From an uncultured Eubacterium sp. (lineage in GTDB: Bacteria; Bacillota; Clostridia; Lachnospirales; Lachnospiraceae), in NCBI GenBank assembly GCA_958446835.1, contig CAUCXT010000060.1:1-12558 (forward strand): a DNA stretch of 12,558 bases. Direction: 5' to 3'. Each line of letters opens with the position of its first letter. Positions within the stretch are counted from its first letter, which is position 1. The notes beneath the pieces were generated by a model. That model was given only the letters and a program-made list of their open reading frames with translations, was not told where the DNA came from and searched no databases. The translations under genes were made by a program, and so were the position numbers. This document shows, piece by piece, positions 7,580-12,558 of this stretch.

Positions 7580-7609
7580 CTGCCACAAGGGATATATCCC
7601 TTGTGGCAG
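7580..7609 (-). promoter_or_regulatory. Perfect 30-bp palindrome in the esterase leader
   Basis: The arm CTGCCACAAGGGATA (7580-7594) is followed immediately by its exact complement (7595-7609). As RNA on the minus strand it gives a stem of about 13 bp with an AUAU loop, then GUUUUAU, and the esterase's GGAGG follows within a few bases. A second GGAGG sits five bases before the palindrome. Readings: an attenuator or terminator (short U-run), a stem controlling access to the ribosome binding site, or a dimeric operator. I cannot choose between these from sequence alone. On the plus strand there is no U-run. Confidence 0.75.
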
Positions 7610-7622
7610 AAATACCTCCAAG

Positions 7623-7659
7623 TTAAGAGTAACCCTATTTAGTTTTTTTTACTTCTTAA
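7623..7659. repeat. A/T-rich imperfect inverted repeat
   Basis: TTAAGAGTAA (7623-7632) and TTACTTCTTAA (7649-7659) pair with one extra base, around a loop containing a run of eight T on the plus strand. The rest of 7610-7707 is A/T-rich and shows no other gene or clear promoter. Confidence 0.3.
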
Positions 7660-7707
7660 TCAATGCTATCTAACATTCAATTATTGCTATACATTTAACC
7701 CATGCCG

Positions 7708-7869
7708 TTATTCAGCATAGCATTTTGAAATCAAATCAGTAACCGCTGCTGCACGGTCTGAATATTCTCCCATCATATATCTATAAGAGCATGCATACCA
7801 CGCTTTTGTCAGTTCCGGAGTAATTTTATCATCCCTCTCAAAGACAAACAACCGGGCGTTTAACTGCAT
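7708..7869 (-). pseudogene. 53-codon coding relic, family unknown
   Basis: An ATG-to-TAA frame of 53 codons reads like genuine protein, with RLFVFERDDKITPELTK near the start and AVTDLISKCYAE at the end, rich in Trp, Tyr, Cys and Asp. There is no ribosome binding site before the ATG. The frame extends only a few codons further up to a TAG at the junction with the plus-strand GH5 relic. It therefore looks like the C-terminal end of a longer minus-strand gene whose front part has been lost. I do not recognise the family. It could instead be a short intact gene, but the missing ribosome site and the scarred junction argue against this. Confidence 0.5.
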
Positions 7870-7881
7870 CGGGAACCGGGC
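7850..7881. repeat. 8-bp direct repeat at the junction of two gene relics
   Basis: AACCGGGC occurs at 7850-7857 and again at 7874-7881, separated by 16 bases. It is GC-rich in A/T-rich surroundings. It falls exactly where a minus-strand relic (7708-7869) meets a plus-strand GH5 relic (from 7888). It could be a target-site duplication left by an excised element, the product of repair, or a repeat used in a deletion. Confidence 0.5.
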
Positions 7882-7887
7882 CTATGA

Positions 7888-8058
7888 AGTGAAATTGTTT
7901 ACTGTGGCGAGTACGGTGTTATTGATTTAGCTGCCAAAGAAGACAAAGAGCGCTGGCTTAAAGATATTCATACGGCATTTGACAGATTCGGTATCGGATG
8001 TGCCCTCTGGAATTACAAAGAGAAGGATTTCGGTATTGTACAATGCTCATATATTTAA
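7888..8058 (+). pseudogene. C-terminal relic of a GH5 glycoside hydrolase
   Basis: Plus-strand frame of 56 codons ending at TAA 8056-8058. It reads YCGEYGVIDLA, then ERWLKDIHTAFDRFGIG, then ALWNYKEKDFGIV. This is the signature C-terminal end of family GH5 enzymes (cellulase/mannanase type): the Glu in CGEYG corresponds to the catalytic nucleophile of strand beta-7, followed by the W..D...F...GIG.A.W pattern. An intact GH5 has about 300-400 residues. Everything N-terminal of the nucleophile motif is missing, and an in-frame TGA (7885-7887) closes the frame. There is no start codon or ribosome site. It is the only plus-strand coding signal in the window, so it marks an inversion or insertion followed by decay. 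The family call is by motif memory, not by a search. Confidence 0.8.
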
Positions 8059-8088
8059 TAATACACCGAGGATTTCCCCGGTGTATTA
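8059..8088. terminator. Hairpin between convergent GH5 relic and GH43 gene
   Basis: TAATACACCG (8059-8068) pairs with CGGTGTATTA (8079-8088), with further G/C pairs inside after one mismatch. It begins one base after the GH5 relic's stop and lies 17 bases beyond the GH43 stop, between convergent ends. Flanks are A/T-rich on both sides without a clean U-run. It probably served as the GH5 terminator and may act for both directions. Confidence 0.5.
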
Positions 8089-8104
8089 TATTTATTCAAT
8101 ATTA

Positions 8105-9553
8105 TTATTCGTTTTTCAAAATAAAAGTAAAACAGTCAAATTCCGCAATCTCACCTGCTTCATCAGATAGGAATTCAAAATAAACCGCATGCTTACCTAT
8201 AATGCCAAAGGTAAGTCCAACTTCTGATTCCGTCTGACCCTCATTAAAATCCATCGAAGTTGCAATTCGTCCATTATATGAATCTATTCTGATATTGACC
8301 TTAAGCTTCTTATTGGAATCTAAAACCACTCTTACAGCCTTAGGAGCATTGTTTCCAAACTGCAGATAGCGGAATCCGACAGTTGTGCCCGAAGAAATAT
8401 CGACAACAGGTGCCGAAACATCTTCTCTCTTCTCATACACAGGCTTCACATAGGCTCTCGTACTTCCACCGTAAATATGGCATGCATAACCGGCGGAAAT
8501 CCATTTGTACGCATCAATTCCATTGACATGCGCTCCCTGCGAAGTCATCTCAACAGGTCCGGACGATACAGGTTCGCCGTTTAGAAACCGGACATTTCCT
8601 ATATATAGCATTCCATCCTTACCCATCGCCACATCAATCGGCTCTAACATCGCCTGACGGGAAAATTCATTGACTCCGGTCTGACGATGATAGAATACAT
8701 ACCACTTTCCGTTTATTTCCATAATCGAACCGTGATTATTTCCCCACTGATAGGTCATGGTTCCACAGCCGTCCGAATCCTTCAATATCTCACCGCCATT
8801 GAAGCTGATATCGCCTCCATCATGGAACGGGCCAAACGGAGAATCAGCGAAGCGATATGACAGGAATCCATTATTAGGCTCATATACACCAAGCTCCGGA
8901 ACAGGCTTCTCGTATCTCTTTGAATAGATATATACATATTTTCCCATCACCTTGCGTGGGCTTGAGGCCTCAAAGAAGCCATCTATGAGTGAGATATGAC
9001 CATCATCCTCCGGGTTCCAAGGACAGGTTGAGTGCCCTAACGGATTAGAGACCAGTGTGTCCTCCTTAAAGGTCGCCATATCGTCCTCTAACTCCACGAT
9101 ATAGCACGGCGCCGCACAGCCGCCCCAATAAGCGTATACCCTTCCGTCATCATCCACAAGCACACCCGGATCAAAACCAAGCTTGGTCTCCACAGGATTC
9201 TCAAAAGGCCCCCACGGTGTCTTAGAGCTAGCCACCACTACAAGACTTCCCGCTCTCTCCGCAGCATACATATAGTATGTATCGCCCTTCTTTACAACGT
9301 CCGGAGCATACAACACAGAATCATAATGTGTCTTATATGCAACCCCATGATATGTCCAGTCCGTCAAGTCATCCACCGGAGCCGACCACACAACATAATC
9401 ACGCCCGCAGTAATGCTTTATCTCCGTGTCATGTGAACCGTACACATACACTCTCTTCTCTCCGTTATGTTCAAAAACCCTAGGCTCCCCATCCGGAACA
9501 TGCTCCCACAGTGGCATATACGGATTGGCGCCCTTAATAAACTCTCTCATCAT
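8105..9553 (-). CDS. Family GH43 glycosidase with C-terminal CBM6-like domain
   Basis: This 482-aa enzyme hydrolyses arabinose- or xylose-containing oligosaccharides (beta-xylosidase, arabinofuranosidase or arabinanase type) by inversion. Seen: a five-bladed propeller domain over about 1-330, with general base Asp21 (VPDGEPRVF), pKa-modulating Asp128 (GFDPGVL) and general acid Glu195 (GFFEASSPRK). This spacing is close to that of known GH43 xylosidases. YAPDVV (82-87) and the family's WGNNHGS histidine motif are also present. Residues about 345-482 form an all-beta domain resembling CBM6. No signal peptide is present, so it acts in the cytoplasm on imported oligosaccharides. Two ATGs adjoin. 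GGAG is three bases from the first and six from the second (9550), so the true start may be one codon later. It follows the flotillin gene by 19 bp, so the two are probably one operon. Exact substrate is not readable. Confidence 0.93.
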   Translation of the reverse strand: MMREFIKGANPYMPLWEHVPDGEPRVFEHNGEKRVYVYGSHDTEIKHYCGRDYVVWSAPVDDLTDWTYHGVAYKTHYDSVLYAPDVVKKGDTYYMYAAERAGSLVVVASSKTPWGPFENPVETKLGFDPGVLVDDDGRVYAYWGGCAAPCYIVELEDDMATFKEDTLVSNPLGHSTCPWNPEDDGHISLIDGFFEASSPRKVMGKYVYIYSKRYEKPVPELGVYEPNNGFLSYRFADSPFGPFHDGGDISFNGGEILKDSDGCGTMTYQWGNNHGSIMEINGKWYVFYHRQTGVNEFSRQAMLEPIDVAMGKDGMLYIGNVRFLNGEPVSSGPVEMTSQGAHVNGIDAYKWISAGYACHIYGGSTRAYVKPVYEKREDVSAPVVDISSGTTVGFRYLQFGNNAPKAVRVVLDSNKKLKVNIRIDSYNGRIATSMDFNEGQTESEVGLTFGIIGKHAVYFEFLSDEAGEIAEFDCFTFILKNE

Positions 9554-9572
9554 CTTCTCCTATTCCAAGCTG

Positions 9573-11009
9573 TTATTCTGTCTTATTGTTCTGCGTTGCC
9601 GCCGCTTCTGTTGATGGCTGGACAACCACAACCGGTGTATCATTTTTGCCATCCGACGCCAGCTTGCCGCCCAATGCTCCCATAATGAGGCTCTTGATAT
9701 CAATTCCCATTCCGGAGGCAATTCCCTCTGTGACCTGTGTTGTTCCGTTCACGATATCGGACAGCAGCTTGGCGCTGTTTCCATCTCCGTACATGGTAAT
9801 CTTATCAACCTTGCTGAGTGGTTCTGCAACATTCTTGGCAATCTCAGGCAGAGCATTCATAATCATCTCGACAACCGCTGCCTCACCGTACTTCTTCATC
9901 GCCTCAGCCTTCTTATCTATACCCTCTGCCTCAGCCAATGCCTTAAGCTTAATCGCCTCGGCTTCAGCCTCACCGACAGCGCGGATACCTTCGGCTTCAC
10001 GCTTGCGCTCAATCATCTTAGCCTCTGCCTCCTTAGTACGGCGGAACAGCTCAGCCTCGGCAGCCTGCTGTGCCGCATAGCGCTCCGCATCAGCCTTCGC
10101 ACGAATCTGCGCATCAAGTGTCTGCTTGGTTACATCTACTTCCTTCGCCTTCAATTCGGCAGTTCTCTCAGCGCGCGCGATATCCGCATTCGCAGAAGCA
10201 ACCTCAATTGTTTTACGCTGTTCCTGCTCCTGAATGGAGTATGCAGCATCCGCCTCAGCCTTCTTCACATCGGACTGCTGCTTAAGCTCCGCCTGACGGA
10301 TAGCAAGCGAAGTCTGCTTCTCAGCTATCTCCATCTCAGACTGAACCTTGGCTTCATTCGCCTCCTTGGCAGCCTGCGCCTGTGCTATGGCAATATCTCT
10401 ATCTGCCTGTGCCTTGGCAACTGCTGCTCCCTTCTTAATCTGTGATATATTATCAATTCCCAAGTCCTCAATGACATTGTTCTGGTCGGCAAATGACTGC
10501 ACATTGAAGGAAATCATCTCAAGACCCATCTTCTGCAAATCAGGTATTGCATTCTCCTGAACTCGCTCACCGAATGCCTTACGGTCTGTCACCATCTCTT
10601 CTAAACGCATCTGACCGACGATTTCACGCATATTTCCCTCAAGAGTATCCTGAACACGGTTAATAATCATCTTCTCATCTTCATTTAAAAAGAACTTTGA
10701 AGCAAGAGCCATCATCTCCTGACTCTGCCCGATTCGTATTTTAACCGTTGCATCAACCTTGACATTAATATACTCCGCATTCGGTACATAATCCGTAGTC
10801 TTTACATCCACAGAAAACATCTTAAGCGACAGCTTATCAAGTCTCTCCAGAAACGGTATACGGATACCCGCCTTTCCAATCAAAATACGCGTCTTGCGGA
10901 AACCGGAAATCATGTACGCCGTATCAGGCGGAGCCTTCACGTAGCCTATCAGAATAATAACCAACAGCAGCACAACAACCACAGCAACACCAATCAAAAT
11001 CTCGTTCAT
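9573..11009 (-). CDS. Flotillin/SPFH-domain membrane scaffold protein
   Basis: This 478-aa flotillin family member organises membrane microdomains. Seen: one N-terminal membrane segment (about 4-24), an SPFH/PHB domain (about 25-190) with YINVKVDATVKIRIG and the LEEMVTDRKAFGERVQE region, a long Ala/Glu-rich coiled coil (about 195-385) with the repeated EAEA pattern used for oligomerisation, and a C-terminal part with MKKYGEAAVVEMIMNALPEIAKNVAEPL. Length matches Bacillus FloT-type proteins. The start is the ATG at 11007-11009 with GGGAG seven bases upstream. An in-frame ATG at 11055-11057 overlaps the promoter's -10 box, so it is not used. No NfeD-like partner is adjacent, although one is common beside flotillins. 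By eye, this gene and GH43 are richer in G and C than the flanking genes. Confidence 0.94.
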   Translation of the reverse strand: MNEILIGVAVVVVLLLVIILIGYVKAPPDTAYMISGFRKTRILIGKAGIRIPFLERLDKLSLKMFSVDVKTTDYVPNAEYINVKVDATVKIRIGQSQEMMALASKFFLNEDEKMIINRVQDTLEGNMREIVGQMRLEEMVTDRKAFGERVQENAIPDLQKMGLEMISFNVQSFADQNNVIEDLGIDNISQIKKGAAVAKAQADRDIAIAQAQAAKEANEAKVQSEMEIAEKQTSLAIRQAELKQQSDVKKAEADAAYSIQEQEQRKTIEVASANADIARAERTAELKAKEVDVTKQTLDAQIRAKADAERYAAQQAAEAELFRRTKEAEAKMIERKREAEGIRAVGEAEAEAIKLKALAEAEGIDKKAEAMKKYGEAAVVEMIMNALPEIAKNVAEPLSKVDKITMYGDGNSAKLLSDIVNGTTQVTEGIASGMGIDIKSLIMGALGGKLASDGKNDTPVVVVQPSTEAAATQNNKTE

Positions 11010-11055
11010 GCCTTTCTCCCTTCGAATCCCATAATGTTTAAAATTTAACAAATTC

Positions 11056-11084
11056 ATTATACTTTATATTTTAAATTATGTAAA
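11056..11084 (-). promoter_or_regulatory. Promoter of the flotillin-GH43 operon
   Basis: On the minus strand, TTTACA (11079-11084) is followed by a 17-base spacer and a perfect TATAAT (11056-11061). Transcription should begin near 11049, leaving about 40 bases of leader before the flotillin ATG. It lies just after the terminator of the preceding gene. Confidence 0.85.
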
Positions 11085-11100
11085 TAATACTTTGGGACTT

Positions 11101-11136
11101 AAAAAACAGCGGGTACGTTTTACGTTACCCGCTGTT
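11101..11136 (-). terminator. Intrinsic terminator of the 117-aa gene
   Basis: AACAGCGGGTA (11105-11115) and TACCCGCTGTT (11126-11136) form a perfect 11-bp GC-rich stem. On the minus strand it runs straight into TTTTTT. It lies 5 bases after the stop codon and isolates the flotillin operon. Confidence 0.94.
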
Positions 11137-11140
11137 TCCT

Positions 11141-11494
11141 TTAAATATATTCATCATACGATTCCGTGTCATACGGGTCATCTCCGCCGGAAACCTCCAC
11201 TCCATGTGCTGTAACCGTAAGCACATGGCCTCCGTTAACACGGATACTTTGCCCTTCTGCAATATTGACAGAATTATTCAGTCTGCTAAATGAAGCACTC
11301 TTTGCCAGTTTTATAGGTGTTTTTAGCACTTGTGCCAAATTCTCTACCGGATTCAGCAGGTGCTGCGACATCAATTCGTTATATGCTTCCTTATCTTTAA
11401 TAACCGTATTTTTATAATCAGATGTGAGTGCTCCCGTGTTAGGATTAATATAACTTGATATTGACTGCTTTTTCATGTAATGACTATTGTACAT
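11141..11494 (-). CDS. Unidentified 117-aa (or 111-aa) protein
   Basis: I do not recognise the family. Seen: a short N-terminus with SYINPNTGALTSDY, a helical middle (about 30-65), then NIAEGQSIRVNGGHVLTVTA (78-97) continuing with a probable beta-hairpin, and a very acidic tail ending in PYDTESYDEYI. There is no signal peptide, membrane span or cysteine. Neither candidate start has a ribosome binding site. The first ATG (11492-11494) lies within a possible -10 box (TTTACA at 11516-11521, 18-base spacer, TATATG at 11492-11497). The ATG at 11474-11476 may therefore be the true start, with a leader of about nine bases. A strong terminator right after the stop supports a real gene. The abrupt acidic end could mean a shortened version of a longer protein, which is not proven. 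Confidence 0.65.
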   Translation of the reverse strand: MYNSHYMKKQSISSYINPNTGALTSDYKNTVIKDKEAYNELMSQHLLNPVENLAQVLKTPIKLAKSASFSRLNNSVNIAEGQSIRVNGGHVLTVTAHGVEVSGGDDPYDTESYDEYI

Positions 11495-11538
11495 ATATGA
11501 GAAAATTTAAAATATTGTAAAAACAATTATTTTTATCA

Positions 11539-12032
11539 TTACTCCTTAAATTTTTCCAATCTGTAATGATGTGCATCATCCAATTCCTTAACACCATTCT
11601 TGTAATCATATCCAAATTTTCTATAAAATTCCGTTGCTGTAATGGAGGCCAGTATCTCTATCCTGCTTGCTCTTGCATAAAATTCATTTGCTTCTAATGT
11701 ATTTATGATTTTTCTTCCAATCCCTTTTCCATGAAATTCCGGAAGGACAAAAATACTCAGAAGTATGCTTTCTGTTTCGTTTCCCCAAAAACTTGCGATA
11801 GAACCTGTTCCAACTATTTTTCCATCAAATTCAAACACGTACATATGCGCATAACTTGCCACATTCAGAACCTTTTGCACATCGTAAACCTTTGCAAGTT
11901 TCTCCATTGCCGATATTCCATAATCTTTACTGTTAACCTCTAAAAAATTCCTGACAATAAGATTTCTGCCTCTTTGGCATCCTCTTCCTTAAATCGCCTT
12001 GTTATCAGTTTCAGTTCAATTAAATCATCCAT
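11539..12032 (-). pseudogene. GNAT N-acetyltransferase, broken by a one-base frameshift
   Basis: GNAT enzymes move acetyl from acetyl-CoA to an amine. The intact part (from about 11961 to 11539) has the conserved core: VFEFDGKIVGTGSIA (beta-4), SILLSIFVLPEFHGKGIGRKI (acetyl-CoA pyrophosphate loop, Q/R-x-x-G-x-G/A type) and ASITATEFYRKFGY. The N-terminal part starts at ATG 12030-12032 with GAGG eight bases upstream. It reads LITRRFKEEDAKEAEI, then hits TAG at 11940-11942 after 30 codons. Moving one frame at about 11962-11965 gives a seamless join to LIVRNFLEVNSKDYGISA. Losing one A from an AAAA run would explain it. The cause may be a real mutation or a sequencing error. The in-frame ATG at 11905-11907 could give a 122-aa stub lacking strand beta-1 and helix alpha-1, probably inactive. 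A weak A/T hairpin (11514-11527) follows its stop. Confidence 0.85.
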
Positions 12033-12058
12033 TTCCTGCACCTCTTTCTTGTAAACAT

Positions 12059-12095
12059 AAAAAAATCGCACCAAACATTCAATGTCCAGTGCGAT
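12059..12095 (-). terminator. Intrinsic terminator upstream of the GNAT gene
   Basis: ATCGCAC (12065-12071) pairs with GTGCGAT (12089-12095), and inside it ACATT pairs with AATGT. On the minus strand the stem is followed by TTTTTTT. It probably ended the decayed gene at 12227 onward and now insulates the GNAT gene. It leaves little room for a GNAT promoter (12033-12058). Confidence 0.88.
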
Positions 12096-12146
12096 ATCTC
12101 CAATTTAATAAGATACAATGTATGTAAAATCTTCTCTTATATTCTG

Positions 12147-12175
12147 GTTTTATGCACTAGATCTGTTTGTGTCAA
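12147..12175 (-). promoter_or_regulatory. Candidate promoter before an orphan terminator
   Basis: On the minus strand, a perfect TTGACA (12170-12175) is followed by 17 bases and TAAAAC (12147-12152), four of six matches to TATAAT. No reading frame lies between it and the terminator at 12059-12095. If active it would make a non-coding RNA of about 80 bases. Chance in A/T-rich DNA is a fair alternative. Confidence 0.3.
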
Positions 12176-12226
12176 GTAAGGACCAAAAAAATTTACTTTC
12201 ATGTCCGTACACAAATAATCTATTTT

Positions 12227-12558
12227 TTAATTTTCTCTAAGCACTATAGGTATATCTGCAATAACATTTTCAATATCTTCTTGAGCTTTTCTTGAATTGC
12301 ATACTATTGTCCATTCAATCTATTTATAAATTTTCCCATTTTCTAACCTCAAATCTTTCCTACTGTTTTATGGCATAAAATTTTTGTTATTATCGTAACT
12401 GTTATCTATAATTTCAAGCATACAGATAATTTCTTTTAATATACATATTTAATGCGACACATATACTAAATACCTTTTGTATTGCTTCATTATGTATATT
12501 ATTTGCACTATATTTTTCAAATTAAAACTCCAGACTATCCTCATTAAGCAAAAAATAT
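12227..12558 (-). pseudogene. Decayed gene running off the right edge, family unknown
   Basis: Protein-like fragments follow each other on the minus strand. The first is FLLNEDSLEF, then a TAA. Next comes FEKYSANNIHNEAIQKVFS running to about 12440, then a frame change. The next frame has MLEIIDNSYDNNKNFMP, a TAA (12368-12370), RKDLRLENGKIYK, a TAG, and finally IEWTIVCNSRKAQEDIENVIADIP and a short end, with TAA at 12227-12229. Three internal stops and one frameshift within about 110 codons make it a clear pseudogene. Its 5' end lies outside the window. I cannot name the family. The DNA is much richer in A and T than the rest of the window, and the terminator at 12059-12095 fits as its old 3' end. 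Confidence 0.6.

Noticed and set aside
7850..7881. Integron attC-like site, prompted by GTTTAAC next to GC-rich repeats
   Set aside because: The two AACCGGGC copies are direct, not inverted. No paired attC core sites or integrase are present.
9586..10080. A long plus-strand open frame (164 codons) opposite the flotillin gene
   Set aside because: It mirrors the Ala/Glu-rich coiled-coil coding of the flotillin; antisense frames of such DNA stay open by composition. Its protein is a low-complexity Ala/Ser string without a ribosome site.
11010..11057. Upstream ATG for flotillin adding 16 residues
   Set aside because: This ATG lies inside the TATAAT box of the promoter, so it precedes the transcript start. 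The ATG at 11009 has its own ribosome site and places the membrane segment at the N-terminus as expected.
11960..11966. Programmed ribosomal frameshift in the GNAT gene
   Set aside because: No X-XXY-YYZ slippery heptamer and no downstream stem are visible. Simple loss of one A from a run explains the disruption.
1..12558. CRISPR array, prophage, toxin-antitoxin or restriction system
   Set aside because: No regularly spaced repeats were seen. No integrase, capsid, nuclease or toxin motif appears in any credible reading frame on either strand.

Overview
The window looks like a low-GC Firmicutes chromosome, most likely a gut or rumen Lachnospiraceae (Roseburia/Lachnospira/Butyrivibrio-like). 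The grounds are the Firmicutes-type 16S 5' end, AGGAGG-type ribosome binding sites, TTGACA/TATAAT promoters, and the mix of DegV, GH43, GH5 and type-B esterase genes. The genus is an inference. Every intact gene is on the minus strand, the same direction as an rRNA operon that leaves the left edge, so this is probably a leading-strand segment near an rrn operon.

Layout, left to right (transcription runs right to left). 1-22 is the 5' end of 16S rRNA. 23-640 is its leader, with a boxA-like element and three tandem promoters, each with a 17-bp spacer. 720-3760 is a two-component operon: OmpR-type regulator, then sensor kinase (overlapping by 4 bp), then a lipoprotein that also has its own promoter, then a strong terminator. 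3841-4434 encodes a TTG-started membrane/coiled-coil protein of unknown function. 4664-4903 encodes a small helical protein with its own terminator. 5039-5914 is a DegV-family fatty-acid-binding protein. 6029-7558 is a type-B carboxylesterase preceded by a perfect 30-bp palindrome. 7610-8104 holds no intact gene. It contains a 53-codon minus-strand relic, an 8-bp direct repeat, and the C-terminal 56 codons of a GH5 glycosidase on the plus strand, the only plus-strand coding signal in the window. 8105-11009 is a flotillin-GH43 operon with a near-consensus promoter. 11141-11494 is an unidentified 117-aa protein. 11539-12032 is a GNAT acetyltransferase broken by a one-base frameshift. From 12227 to the right edge lies a decayed AT-rich gene with several stops.

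Function: the esterase and GH43 enzyme both lack signal peptides, and a GH5 relic lies between them. This fits intracellular processing of imported, substituted hemicellulose oligosaccharides in a locus that has been rearranged and has lost a glycosidase. The flotillin and the two-component/lipoprotein operon concern the membrane and envelope.

I found no CRISPR array, phage, conjugation module or intact insertion sequence, and no clearly new system. The best leads are the scarred 7.6-8.1 kb region, the palindromic esterase leader, the flotillin-GH43 pairing, the frameshifted acetyltransferase and the unidentified small proteins.
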